DNA of 64,000 nucleotides, taken from Fimbriimonadaceae bacterium (GTDB lineage Bacteria > Armatimonadota > Fimbriimonadia > Fimbriimonadales > Fimbriimonadaceae). Position numbers and translations under genes: made by a program. The DNA lies in contig JAIBBE010000050.1 of assembly GCA_019694835.1 (NCBI GenBank), forward strand, positions 1 to 64,000, read 5' to 3'. Positions 34,837-42,738 of the stretch are shown piece by piece (the first letter of the stretch is position 1; every line of letters starts with the position of its first letter). The notes beneath the pieces were generated by a model. The model was given only the letters and a program-made list of their open reading frames with translations, was not told the origin of the DNA and did not search any database.

Positions 34837-34915
34837 TGCTCGCGGGGGCATAGAGGCCGCAGACGGTGCGGCACGTGCTAAGCGTTGGAGGCACTCATTG
34901 AACACCCCGCGAGCA
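34837..34915 (+). ncRNA. Candidate three-way-junction structured RNA
   Basis: An 11-bp perfect long-range stem (34837-34847 with 34905-34915) encloses two hairpins: 34856-34861 with 34867-34872 (6 bp, 5-base loop) and 34875-34879 with 34890-34894 (5 bp, 10-base loop). It begins 3 bases after the tRNA. No coding frame explains it. Strand taken from the neighbouring transcript. Confidence 0.55.
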
Positions 34916-34936
34916 TCACGAATAACCCTCGGCGGG

Positions 34937-34952
34937 CCCCTCTTCGGAGGGG
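34937..34952. terminator. UUCG-tetraloop hairpin, possible bidirectional terminator
   Basis: Stem CCCCTC/GAGGGG with loop TTCG (or CGAA on the other strand), extended by weaker pairs outside. No strong T-run follows on either strand, so a terminator role is uncertain. Confidence 0.45.
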
Positions 34953-34960
34953 TTCCGCGC

Positions 34961-35086
34961 TTAGTAGAGCCAGCCCTGGAAGGGGTCCCACCAGCCAGCG
35001 AAGAGGCCGCTGACGAAGATGCCCGAGATGGCGACAAGAGCCCAGATGAGGTCAGTGATCATGTCGTGGACACGCTCGAAGTCCAT
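34961..35086 (-). CDS. Small membrane protein, 41 aa
   Basis: 41 aa: one transmembrane helix (LIWALVAISGIFVSGLFAG) after a charged N-terminus and a Trp-rich end (WWDPFQGWLY). It runs against the flanking late genes, ends next to a strong UUCG hairpin (34937-34952) and has a weak Shine-Dalgarno. The protein-like sequence with a clean single helix is the main evidence. It might act with or against the holin next door. Confidence 0.55.
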   Translation of the reverse strand: MDFERVHDMITDLIWALVAISGIFVSGLFAGWWDPFQGWLY

Positions 35087-35105
35087 GGGCTGATTCTACT
35101 CTCGG

Positions 35106-35113
35106 CGTTCATT
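35106..35113 (+). promoter_or_regulatory. CGTTCNTT late box before the holin
   Basis: CGTTCATT; its G is 14 bases before the ATG at 35121. Confidence 0.6.
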
Positions 35114-35120
35114 GCGTGGG

Positions 35121-35624
35121 ATGATTACTGCAACTTCGCAAAGGCCGATGCGTTCCTTGGCTGACGTGCTGCCCAAGGTACTCATTGCCGGGATTGTCGC
35201 TTCGCTCTTTGTGCTCGACCCGTCATGGGCGAGCGCGGGGCCGCTCTTGGTTAGCTTGCTGGTCGCACAGGTGTTCGACATCCTGACCGGCATTTTGGTG
35301 GCTGTTCGCACCAAGTCGCTTTGCTCGTCGGCATCTTGGAAGGGCATGACGAAGAAGGTAGCGACTTGGATCGTCATTGGGCTGGCAGGCGCAATTGATC
35401 CGCATCTACCCGACATTCCGGCTCTTAAGATCGCTGCGAGCTTCTACATTGGTGTTGAGGGGCTGAGCGTCCTGGAGAACGCGGGCAACCTAGGCGTTCC
35501 TATCCCCAAAGCGTTGCGACGTGCACTTCGCAAGCTGCGCGACGAGAGCGAGAAAAAGCCCGAAGCTGTGCCGGTGGCGGAAGCTGATGCAGAGTGGCCG
35601 CACCCGACCGATGGCTTGGGTTAG
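35121..35624 (+). CDS. Holin of the Phage_holin_4 (TcdE/Bhl) type
   Basis: 167 aa from the ATG at 35121. Three hydrophobic segments: LPKVLIAGIVASLFVL, LLVSLLVAQVFDILTGILVA and VATWIVIGLAGAI, followed by EGLSVLENAGNLGVPIPKAL, the C-terminal signature of holin family 4. Holins form timed holes in the inner membrane that release the endolysin. The start follows a CGTTCATT box and has no Shine-Dalgarno. The endolysin lies 27 kb away at 61999. Confidence 0.85.
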   Translation: MITATSQRPMRSLADVLPKVLIAGIVASLFVLDPSWASAGPLLVSLLVAQVFDILTGILVAVRTKSLCSSASWKGMTKKVATWIVIGLAGAIDPHLPDIPALKIAASFYIGVEGLSVLENAGNLGVPIPKALRRALRKLRDESEKKPEAVPVAEADAEWPHPTDGLG

Positions 35625-35628
35625 CCCG

Positions 35629-35636
35629 CGTTCCTT
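35629..35636 (+). promoter_or_regulatory. CGTTCNTT late box before 35643
   Basis: CGTTCCTT; its G is 13 bases before the GTG at 35643, so TTCCTT is at -12 to -7. Confidence 0.65.
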
Positions 35637-35642
35637 CGGATC

Positions 35643-35984
35643 GTGAAGCAGTTACTCTCTATTCTCTCGCTGACGGCGGTCTGCCTCAGCGCGGCGCAGG
35701 ACATTGGCGGCGCGTGGTTCATCGAACGCGGTCGGTCTCAGCCGGTTGTACTCGTGCCGGTCGGGCGCGTCGACGACGTGTTTGGCCTGAGCTGGCTCGA
35801 CCTCGACTTGTCCCTCATGGGTCGGCCTGTCGACGGTGTCCGGCTAGGCGGGGCGCTGACGTTCTCGACGCCGATCGCGCGCAACGCCTGGGCGAAGCTG
35901 GGTATCGGTGGGCTGGTTGGTGAGACCTTCGAGTGGTCGGCGGTGCGACCGGGCCTCGTGCTCGGGTTGACGGTGCGGTTCTGA
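35643..35984 (+). CDS. Small exported protein in the lysis region
   Basis: 113 aa from a GTG. A signal peptide (LLSILSLTAVCLSAAQ) precedes a beta-strand-rich body (PVVLVPVGRVDDVF, GLVLGLTVRF). Position between holin and terminase makes a spanin-like or outer-membrane lysis accessory role possible, but no spanin motif is present. No Shine-Dalgarno; a late box lies upstream. Confidence 0.65.
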   Translation: MKQLLSILSLTAVCLSAAQDIGGAWFIERGRSQPVVLVPVGRVDDVFGLSWLDLDLSLMGRPVDGVRLGGALTFSTPIARNAWAKLGIGGLVGETFEWSAVRPGLVLGLTVRF

Positions 35985-36199
35985 GGAGTCTCGAAGACTT
36001 TCCGCCTCGCCCGTTGAGCCCGGATGCTCAGCTGGAGTTGCTCGTCAGGACCGGTGTCGTCGAGGTGCGGCCTCAACCGAATTACGTGACCATTGGCGGG
36101 GCGCTTTCGGCTTCGCCGCCGGTGGTCATTCCCAAGGACGTGCCGGCGGTGCCAAGGCTATGCCGGTTCACGTCGCTTGAGCCACTGATCGAGGACTAG
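35933..36199 (+). CDS. Small phage protein of uncertain start
   Basis: Up to 88 aa from a GTG at 35933, overlapping the previous gene by 52 bases. The protein-like part starts around RSLEDFPPRPLSPDAQLELL, where no ATG, GTG or TTG lies close; TTG at 36014 is the next candidate. Followed at once by terL. Function unknown. Confidence 0.45.
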   Translation: MVGGATGPRARVDGAVLRSLEDFPPRPLSPDAQLELLVRTGVVEVRPQPNYVTIGGALSASPPVVIPKDVPAVPRLCRFTSLEPLIED

Positions 36200-36201
36200 C
36201 C

Positions 36202-37635
36202 ATCGCTGGCCTTGACGCCTACATTCGCGCAGCGCATGAGGCCGGTTGCCCTCGTGACCAGGCGGAGCGCTACATAGCGGGCGGGGTCGTCCTTCAGCCC
36301 ACCCAGCTGCTTTTCTCGGCGGCGGCGAGAGCTTGTGACGTCCTCGGCGGGCCGACAGAGGTCGGATTCGGCGGAGCTCGAGGTGGCGGCAAGAGCCACG
36401 TCATGCTCGCCCAGATCGGAGTCGACGACTGCCAGCGAGCGCCGGGGATTCGTGCGCTGCTGCTTCGCAAAGTAGGCAAGGCGTTGACGGAGGGCTTCGA
36501 GGATCTTCGGCGTCGGGTCCTGATGGGGACGCCTCACAAGTACCGGGCCTCGGACGGCACGGTTACGTTCACCAACGGCTCGGTCATGCGGATCGGGCAC
36601 TTTCAGAACGAGCGCGATGTCGACGCCTACTTGGGCCTTCAGTACGACGTCATCGGCGTCGAGGAAGCGACCACGCTCAGCTCGGCGAAGGTGACCTTCA
36701 TTCGAACCTGTAACCGCACGTCGCGGCTCGACTTTCGGCCCCGGGTCTACACGACGACGAACCCGGGAGGGATTGGCCACCAGTGGTACAAAGCCACTTA
36801 TGTCGATCCTCGGAAGCGGAAGGCCTGGGCGCGGTTCATCCCCTCTACGGTCGACGACAACCGGTTCGTGGACCCTGAGTATCGCGAGAAGCTGGAGCGG
36901 CTCACAGGCTGGCAGCTCAAGGCCTATCGCTACGGTGACTGGGACATCGCGGCAGGGCAATACTTCACTACCTGGCTGGAGGCGGCACACGTTCGGCCCT
37001 CGACGATGGCGGACCGGGCTTGGGAGTTCTGGCTGGCCATGGACTATGGATTCGTACACCCGACGGTCTGGGGGCTGTTCGGGATGGACAACGAGGGCAA
37101 CCGATGGCTGGTTGACGAGTACGGCGCTTCTCGGCAGACGGTCTCGTATTATGCGGAGTCGGTGCGCGAGATGCTTCGGCGTCACGGCTTGCAGCTTCAC
37201 GACATGCGGCAGATCGTGGGTTCACCGGACGCGTTCGCCAAGCGAGCGTCGGAGCAGTGGGCGGAAGGACGATCGACGGCGGATGACTACGCAGCGGAGG
37301 GCATCCACCTGACGCGAGCGATCAACGACCGGATCAGCGGGGCGACGCACATTCTGTCGCTGCTGGGCGACCCTTCGAACCCTGATCGGCCTACGCTGCC
37401 GCGGCTGTTCCTCATGGACAGGTGTGCGAACACGATCGAGCAGATTCCGGCGATGCAGCACGACCCGCATCGGCCTGAAGACGTGTTGAAGGTCGACATC
37501 GACGAGGATGGGATCGGCGGGGACGACTACTACGACATGCTGCGGTACGGGCTGATGGCCCGGGCACCGGTGCAGGGCGTTGATGGGGCGGTCTCGCTTC
37601 GGGCTGGAGGCGGTGGTGGGTATCAGCCTAGGTAA
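36202..37635 (+). CDS. terL: Large terminase subunit
   Basis: About 477 aa. Walker A is GFGGARGGGKS (about residues 58-68) and Walker B is DVIGVEEATT; the C-terminal nuclease shows AMDYGFVHPTVWGLFG and later acidic positions (IVGSPDAFAK, GDDYYDMLRYG). The first ATG is at 36403, but it lies after Walker A, so translation must start upstream. The frame is open from 36181 with no ATG, GTG or TTG; ATC at 36202, 7 bases after GAGG, fits both the ribosome site and the usual N-terminus (LDAYIRAA...). It packages DNA into the prohead. Confidence 0.88.
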   Translation: MAGLDAYIRAAHEAGCPRDQAERYIAGGVVLQPTQLLFSAAARACDVLGGPTEVGFGGARGGGKSHVMLAQIGVDDCQRAPGIRALLLRKVGKALTEGFEDLRRRVLMGTPHKYRASDGTVTFTNGSVMRIGHFQNERDVDAYLGLQYDVIGVEEATTLSSAKVTFIRTCNRTSRLDFRPRVYTTTNPGGIGHQWYKATYVDPRKRKAWARFIPSTVDDNRFVDPEYREKLERLTGWQLKAYRYGDWDIAAGQYFTTWLEAAHVRPSTMADRAWEFWLAMDYGFVHPTVWGLFGMDNEGNRWLVDEYGASRQTVSYYAESVREMLRRHGLQLHDMRQIVGSPDAFAKRASEQWAEGRSTADDYAAEGIHLTRAINDRISGATHILSLLGDPSNPDRPTLPRLFLMDRCANTIEQIPAMQHDPHRPEDVLKVDIDEDGIGGDDYYDMLRYGLMARAPVQGVDGAVSLRAGGGGGYQPR

Positions 37636-38604
37636 CTAAATAGCTTCAAGTTCTCGGAGAAGCTCGAACCCTTGCATGGGCGTGAACATGTTCGAATTCT
37701 GCAATCCTTCACGGTTGAAGTCAGTACGGGTTAACGTCGTGCGAAAGAGCCCCGCATACCCTTGCGCGAATAGCCGGATTGTGAGCTCGGTACTCTGTTC
37801 CACTGCCTCATGAGGCAGCTCGATTTGTACCAGCCCCATTTCAACGAAAGGATAGCAACACAATTCTCGGTCGATTGTAATCACGTAAGCTTGATGCCCA
37901 TCAGCTGTAATCGTGTTAATGTAATGGGGAGAGGACCCTACGAGCGCCTTGTGTGTTCTTAGAGGAGGATCACAAGTAAAGACACAGTCGACCAATCTGG
38001 CAGCAAACTGGCCGGTATTCAAGGCGAGTACCTTAAACGCCCAATAGTGGAGGTCGTCACCAACGGCGAACTGAGCAGTTGGCCTGCCAATTTTCAATAC
38101 AAATCTCGGCTGACCGGTGGCGAGCATAAGGCCGCGAATGATCTGGTGTCCCATTCGCACACTGTTGGATCCACTTCGCATGTAGTAATAGCCATCCGTA
38201 GACTGATGTGGCTTGTTATCACTTTCTGGGACATAAGTGATTAAGTACCCTGATTTCGTACTTCCTGGGTCGTAGATCCTGTGGTGCGTCACCCCGCTAA
38301 GCGGATACGTGGCTGCTTGATTGGTCAAATCGGCAACTGCAAGCTCAAACGCAGCTAGGTCAACAACCTGCTTCAGATCGGAGGCACCATTCTTGGAGTT
38401 CACGCCCCAGACAATGACTCCTCCGCTGGTGTTAGCAAATGCTGTGGCGACCTTACCCAGCAGCTTCTGCAAGTCCTCCTGTCTCGGTTCAGTTTTGAAG
38501 TCGAGGATTTCGCTCTCAGCTTCGTGCCGTTCTATCGCATGAAGGACCCGTTGGTATCCCTGGGTCACAAACTGATCGAAAAGTCCCCGCGCCGCGTTGA
38601 TCAT
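37636..38604 (-). CDS. AlbA_2/Schlafen-type putative ATP-binding protein
   Basis: 322 aa. AESEILDFKTEP with DLQKLLGKVATAFANTSGGV and VIVWGVNS (about 27-70) is the AlbA_2 domain of Schlafen-AlbA-type proteins, often linked to phage defence and RNA or DNA binding. YYYMRSGSNSVRMG closes it. The remaining ~170 residues are unrecognised. It is inserted on the opposite strand between terL and portal, with codon use noticeably less GC-rich than its neighbours, which points to a late acquisition. Confidence 0.8.
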   Translation of the reverse strand: MINAARGLFDQFVTQGYQRVLHAIERHEAESEILDFKTEPRQEDLQKLLGKVATAFANTSGGVIVWGVNSKNGASDLKQVVDLAAFELAVADLTNQAATYPLSGVTHHRIYDPGSTKSGYLITYVPESDNKPHQSTDGYYYMRSGSNSVRMGHQIIRGLMLATGQPRFVLKIGRPTAQFAVGDDLHYWAFKVLALNTGQFAARLVDCVFTCDPPLRTHKALVGSSPHYINTITADGHQAYVITIDRELCCYPFVEMGLVQIELPHEAVEQSTELTIRLFAQGYAGLFRTTLTRTDFNREGLQNSNMFTPMQGFELLRELEAI

Positions 38605-38631
38605 GGCCTGTCGCCTAATAATACTGAGTCT

Positions 38632-38639
38632 CGTTCCTT
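38632..38639 (+). promoter_or_regulatory. CGTTCNTT late box before portal
   Basis: CGTTCCTT; its G is 14 bases before the ATG at 38647 (11 before the TTG at 38644). It marks the portal start and lies outside the inserted AlbA_2 gene. Confidence 0.6.
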
Positions 38640-38646
38640 TCGCTTG

Positions 38647-40107
38647 ATGCCACCCTATGTTCGTCGAGACCTTCGGAAGGAGCAGATTGGCTCTGACCGG
38701 TACATGGCTTTCATCCCCAGCGATCGGGCGTTGCCGAGCACGATCGATGACGCTGAGCGCGACTTTGGGACCGACATCTATGACCGGATGCGGAACGATC
38801 CGTTCATCGAAGGGCCGCTAAGGTTTCAGGAAGCGCTGGTCCTCGAGGACGGCGTCCCGCTGGGCAACCCGATTCCGGAGCCGTCGCCATCCTCGGAGCC
38901 CGGCCAAGAGGGGCTGTACAACGCGGCCCAAGAGGTTCTGGCGTTCTGTCAGGAGTGTCTCGATGAGCTTGAGGAGCCCTTCGAGACGACCGTCGAATCG
39001 CTGCTGCGGGCTTGGTCGCACGGGTACGAGCTGGCCGAGATTACGTACCGGCTCGAAGGTGGCGGGCGCTATGATCGGCGGCTGATGTTGGAGTCGGTCC
39101 GGGTGGTGCCGCACTCGAATTACGTGTTGCTGTCCAACCCTTACCAGCGCTTCTTGGGCGTCCTCGGCATCAAGCCGGGTAAGTCGGCGGCGCTGTTCGC
39201 TGGTCCGCTAGCGAAACCCGAGGAGCATCCTGGGTTTGTCGGCCGCGAGAAGCTGATCCACGTCACGTTCCGCAAGCCGGAGGGCCGTCTCACGGGCTGG
39301 TCGATCATCCGGAGCGCTTACGACGCCTGGAAGCGGTGCCAGATCGCGAAGCCGGTGCACCTTGCGCGGCTCGGCCAGTTCGGCGGCGAGTCGGTGGTCT
39401 TGACGGGTACACCCATGTCGAGCGACGTAGGGCAGCGTCCGCGCACGATGAGCGACGGCACCAGCCAGAGCGTCGACTGGGCGACTTGGGTGGCTGACGC
39501 GCTCTCGGCGGCTTTCAGATCGGGTGGCGCGGTCGTGGTGCCGGGCGACATGAAGCTGCTCACGATCGGGGGCGAGGGCGACAAGGGCGCGTTCACCGAC
39601 TTCTTCAAGGAGGCGAACCGCGAGAAGATGGTCGCGGTGCTGACCTCGGCTCGGGTGCTGGCCGAGTCGGAGCGCAACAGCCAGGCCGATGCCGACAAGG
39701 CCGAGAACGTCGCGGACGTCTTGAAGAAGCACTTCCGGCAGAAGCTGGGCGCGATCCTGCGGCGTCAGCTCTTGCGGCCCTTGGTGTCCCTGAACTACGG
39801 CGAGGACATGGCGAAGCTGCTCACGCCGACGTGCATGGGCTCGACGATTGGCCAGCCGGACTTGGCGGCGGCTTCCTCGGCGTTTGCCTCGTTGCGGTCG
39901 AGCGGCGGGATTACTGACCCGATGGTCGGGACGGTCGTGCGGAAGTGGTTCGCGCTGGAGTTTGTGCCGGGGGAATCGCCGGGTGACGGGGAACGGGAAG
40001 CGGGTGACGGGTCGGACGGCGAGGATTCGGGGGACGAGAAGAAGCCCGAAGAACAGGGACAGAAGGGTCGGAAGGGACAGAAGCCGGACGACGAAGACGA
40101 CGAGTAG
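38647..40107 (+). CDS. Portal protein (DUF935/Mu gp29-like type)
   Basis: 486 aa from the ATG at 38647. The frame is open further upstream (38524), but that part overlaps the AlbA_2 gene antisense. Shared features with Mu-like portals include DRYMAFIPSDR, EEPFETTVESLLRAWSHGYE, the hinge HVTFRKPEGRLTGWSIIRSA and DKAENVADVLKKHFRQKLGA. The acidic low-complexity tail (about 450-486) is disordered. Portals form the dodecameric ring through which DNA enters. Confidence 0.85.
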   Translation: MPPYVRRDLRKEQIGSDRYMAFIPSDRALPSTIDDAERDFGTDIYDRMRNDPFIEGPLRFQEALVLEDGVPLGNPIPEPSPSSEPGQEGLYNAAQEVLAFCQECLDELEEPFETTVESLLRAWSHGYELAEITYRLEGGGRYDRRLMLESVRVVPHSNYVLLSNPYQRFLGVLGIKPGKSAALFAGPLAKPEEHPGFVGREKLIHVTFRKPEGRLTGWSIIRSAYDAWKRCQIAKPVHLARLGQFGGESVVLTGTPMSSDVGQRPRTMSDGTSQSVDWATWVADALSAAFRSGGAVVVPGDMKLLTIGGEGDKGAFTDFFKEANREKMVAVLTSARVLAESERNSQADADKAENVADVLKKHFRQKLGAILRRQLLRPLVSLNYGEDMAKLLTPTCMGSTIGQPDLAAASSAFASLRSSGGITDPMVGTVVRKWFALEFVPGESPGDGEREAGDGSDGEDSGDEKKPEEQGQKGRKGQKPDDEDDE

Positions 40108-40190
40108 GTTTGGCCGGGCCTTTGTGACAACGCCTCAACGGGAGGCCAGCGGCCAGCGGGCGGCGCGTCCTTAGCCGCCCAAGTTTCAGC

Positions 40191-40198
40191 CGTTCTTT
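40191..40198 (+). promoter_or_regulatory. CGTTCNTT late box before the head protease
   Basis: CGTTCTTT; its G is 13 bases before the ATG at 40205. Confidence 0.65.
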
Positions 40199-40204
40199 CG
40201 GTCC

Positions 40205-41134
40205 ATGCCTTCTAAAGCAGCTTTGGCCCTGGCCATGGACCGGGTTTGGTGCATCGATGAACGGTATGGGCTGGCTCAGCTCGAAGCCTTGCGCTCGGTG
40301 CCAGGTGAGTTGATGCTCGGGCCGAGGACCTTGGATGAATACGCGTTGGAGCGGGTCGAAGTCGTCTTCGGTGGTCGTGCGGGCGGCGGAATGGCTCACG
40401 GTGGCGTTCATGCCTTCGCGGTTGGCGCGTATCAGCCTCGGGCGGATGATCAACGGCCTTATGCGATCGTCGAGGGGGTTGCGTTCATCGAACTCTCGGG
40501 GCCACTTCTTCAGCGGCCTTCTTCGATGTCGGGCGGGACCTCGACGATCTTTGCGCGGCGGCAGGTCCGCATGGCGATGGTTGACGACCAGGTCAGCGAG
40601 ATCGTGTTGCTGATCGACTCGCCGGGCGGGCAGTCTTCGGGGCTAGGGTGCCTGGCGGACGATATTCGGATGGCGGCCCAGAAGAAGACGACGGTTGCCT
40701 ATCTCTCCTCGATGTGCGCGTCGGCGGCCTACTGGGTGGCTTCACAGTGCTCGGCCATTGTAGCGTCGCCGTACGCGCAAGTCGGGTCGATCGGGGTCTA
40801 CACGCTGCTGGTGGACGACGTGGAGAAGTGGGCCAAGGACGGCTACTCGCTGACGCTGATTTCGTCGGGTGGAATCAAGGGCAAGTGGGCGACGGGTCAG
40901 CCGGTCGACGACGAGCTGGTCGAGGATGCTCAGCGCGAGGTCGACGCGGTCTTCGGTGACTTCGTGGCAGCGGTTGCACGAGGCCGTGGGATCAGCACGG
41001 CGCAGGTGAAGTCGGTTGGGACCGGCCACTGCTGGCGGGCGGATGAAGCGATTGCGCTGGGTCTTGTCGACGCGACGGGGACGGAAGATGACGTTCTTTC
41101 CGGGTTGATTGCCGCTCGGGCGGCGCGGAGCTAA
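40205..41134 (+). CDS. Head maturation protease, S49 (SppA-like) family
   Basis: 309 aa. EIVLLIDSPGGQSSGL begins the crotonase-like core, the nucleophile Ser lies in SSMCASAAYWVASQC, QVGSIGVYTLLVD follows, and GGIKGKWATGQ holds the general-base Lys, as in S49 peptidases. Phage S49 proteases cleave scaffold and capsid during prohead maturation. Position between portal and the capsid genes agrees. Confidence 0.9.
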   Translation: MPSKAALALAMDRVWCIDERYGLAQLEALRSVPGELMLGPRTLDEYALERVEVVFGGRAGGGMAHGGVHAFAVGAYQPRADDQRPYAIVEGVAFIELSGPLLQRPSSMSGGTSTIFARRQVRMAMVDDQVSEIVLLIDSPGGQSSGLGCLADDIRMAAQKKTTVAYLSSMCASAAYWVASQCSAIVASPYAQVGSIGVYTLLVDDVEKWAKDGYSLTLISSGGIKGKWATGQPVDDELVEDAQREVDAVFGDFVAAVARGRGISTAQVKSVGTGHCWRADEAIALGLVDATGTEDDVLSGLIAARAARS

Positions 41135-41140
41135 CAACCT

Positions 41141-41629
41141 ATGAACCTATTGGATCTTTTCACCAAGCGCGCTCCGGTGGCGGACGACCCACCGCCGGTA
41201 GCGGACGCGCCTGCGGCCCAGCCTGAGCCGAGCGGCGCTGACATTGCGTTCGTCCAGGGCGTTCTGGACAACGCGGCCAAGACGATGGCGGATGCCTTCG
41301 TCACTTCCCTCTTGAACGAGCAGCGGATCGTTCCGGCCCAGGTCGACCAGTGGCGCGAGGCCTTCCTGCAGGCGCTTCGCACGGACGGCGGCGGCAAGAT
41401 CGCGGCGTCGGGCTCGGGTGCGGTGCTCGAAGGGTCGATGACGGCTCAGGTCCGCTCGCTTGCGGCGGCTCAGCCGAAGCACACGCTGACGCAGTCGGTG
41501 CTACCGGGTGCTCCGGAGGGGTCGGTGCTCATCTCGGCTCCTGGTGATCAGGTCGCGGCTAAGCAGGCGGCGATTGCTCGCTACCGGTCGGTTGGCGGGC
41601 CCAATAACGGCTTTGGAGGTGTGGCATGA
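41141..41629 (+). CDS. Putative scaffold-type head protein
   Basis: 162 aa. A short N-terminus is followed by a Pro/Ala-rich stretch (DDPPPVADAPAAQPEPSG) and a helical region (NAAKTMADAFVTSLLNEQRI). It lies between the head protease and decoration genes, where a scaffold is often encoded. No domain recognised; the assignment is from position and composition. Confidence 0.6.
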   Translation: MNLLDLFTKRAPVADDPPPVADAPAAQPEPSGADIAFVQGVLDNAAKTMADAFVTSLLNEQRIVPAQVDQWREAFLQALRTDGGGKIAASGSGAVLEGSMTAQVRSLAAAQPKHTLTQSVLPGAPEGSVLISAPGDQVAAKQAAIARYRSVGGPNNGFGGVA

Positions 41630-42735
41630 GCGCAGCGGTCTTCCATGTCGATCAGTCGACGCTGAATTCCTCGCGCGGCAAGAGCTGCCGAACTTCGTTC
41701 CAGATGGACGCCAATCTGGTGGTCACGAAGGGTCAGGCGCTGGCGCTGGTGACGGGTGCCTCGGTCAATCACAAGCAGACGATCACGGCGACGAGCGGTT
41801 CGGCGGGATCGGCGGTTTTCGACTACAACGGCGAGCGGTTCACGCTTCCCTACAACTGCTCAGCGGCGGCTGCTCAGGCGCTGATCGCGGCGCTTCCGAA
41901 CGTCGGGACGGGGAACGTGGCGGTCACGGGCACCACGCTCGACGCGGGCGCGCTGACGGTCGAGTGGAAGGGCAAGCTGGCTGGCCTGACCCAGAACCTG
42001 ATCGTGCTGGTCTCGAACGGCATCACGGGAGCGACGCCGGCAATTGCGACTTCGCAGACGCCGGTGCCGAACAATCGGCTGGTGGCTTGGAATCCTGCGC
42101 GGATCGCTGATCCGGCGATTGGCACGTTCACGGTGGCGGGGAACGGTTCGGGCTCGTCCTTCGGGGCGGGGACGTACTTCGTCCAGTTCGCGTGGCGCAA
42201 CGCGCAGGGCTCGACGCTGCCGACGATTGCAGCGGCGGTGACGATCACCGCCGCGCAGAACCTTCGGGTGTCGGCGCTGAACGCGGCGAGCACTCCGGAC
42301 GACGCGCTGTACCTGGACGTTTACGTCAACGGCGTTCGGATTCACTCGATCACGGTGTCGACGCCGGGCACGGGTGGGACCGTGGCACAGACGGACATCG
42401 CGGCCCCGCAGGCTGGCTCGGGTCAGCCCCTGCCGACGGCGAACACGGCGTTCGTGGCGACGGATGGGCGGCACTACTTCACGTGCTACGCGGAGCGGAC
42501 GTTCTGCACGGACAACTTCGGGAAGATCTTCTACGGCACGAAGCCGATCAGCACGATCGGTGCGCCGGGCAAGCCGGAGGGCGACGTGATCATCGGCGGG
42601 ACTTTCTTCGACGGTGATTTGCTCGGCATCGATGGCTATGAGCAGCTCTTCCTCGACCAAGTGCGCGGGCGCCTCGTTGCGGGCGTTCTTGGGAATGCGA
42701 CGGCGGAGTACTTCTTCGGCCCGGAGGGACAGTAA
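41626..42735 (+). CDS. Putative capsid decoration or head protein
   Basis: 369 aa, Ala/Gly/Thr-rich and beta-rich, with an Ig-like middle (GAGTYFVQFAWRNAQGSTLP, DALYLDVYVNGVRIHS). GGAGGTG precedes the ATG. Location just before the major capsid gene, and repeated beta-sandwich texture, suit a capsid decoration protein. Not recognised from a specific family. Confidence 0.6.
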   Translation: MSAAVFHVDQSTLNSSRGKSCRTSFQMDANLVVTKGQALALVTGASVNHKQTITATSGSAGSAVFDYNGERFTLPYNCSAAAAQALIAALPNVGTGNVAVTGTTLDAGALTVEWKGKLAGLTQNLIVLVSNGITGATPAIATSQTPVPNNRLVAWNPARIADPAIGTFTVAGNGSGSSFGAGTYFVQFAWRNAQGSTLPTIAAAVTITAAQNLRVSALNAASTPDDALYLDVYVNGVRIHSITVSTPGTGGTVAQTDIAAPQAGSGQPLPTANTAFVATDGRHYFTCYAERTFCTDNFGKIFYGTKPISTIGAPGKPEGDVIIGGTFFDGDLLGIDGYEQLFLDQVRGRLVAGVLGNATAEYFFGPEGQ

Positions 42736-42738
42736 GAC

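Noticed and set aside
34898..35164. Plus-strand open frame of 88 codons (MNTPRASRITLGG...)
   Set aside because: It starts inside the three-way-junction element, is low-complexity Pro/Glu/Ala, and is the shadow of the better minus-strand 41-aa membrane protein at 34961-35086.
36196..37200. Long minus-strand frame opposite terL
   Set aside because: Arg/Pro-rich antisense shadow of terL, typical of GC-rich coding DNA. The similar frames opposite the capsid and tail genes (for example 41860-43332 and 56652-58136) were rejected for the same reason.
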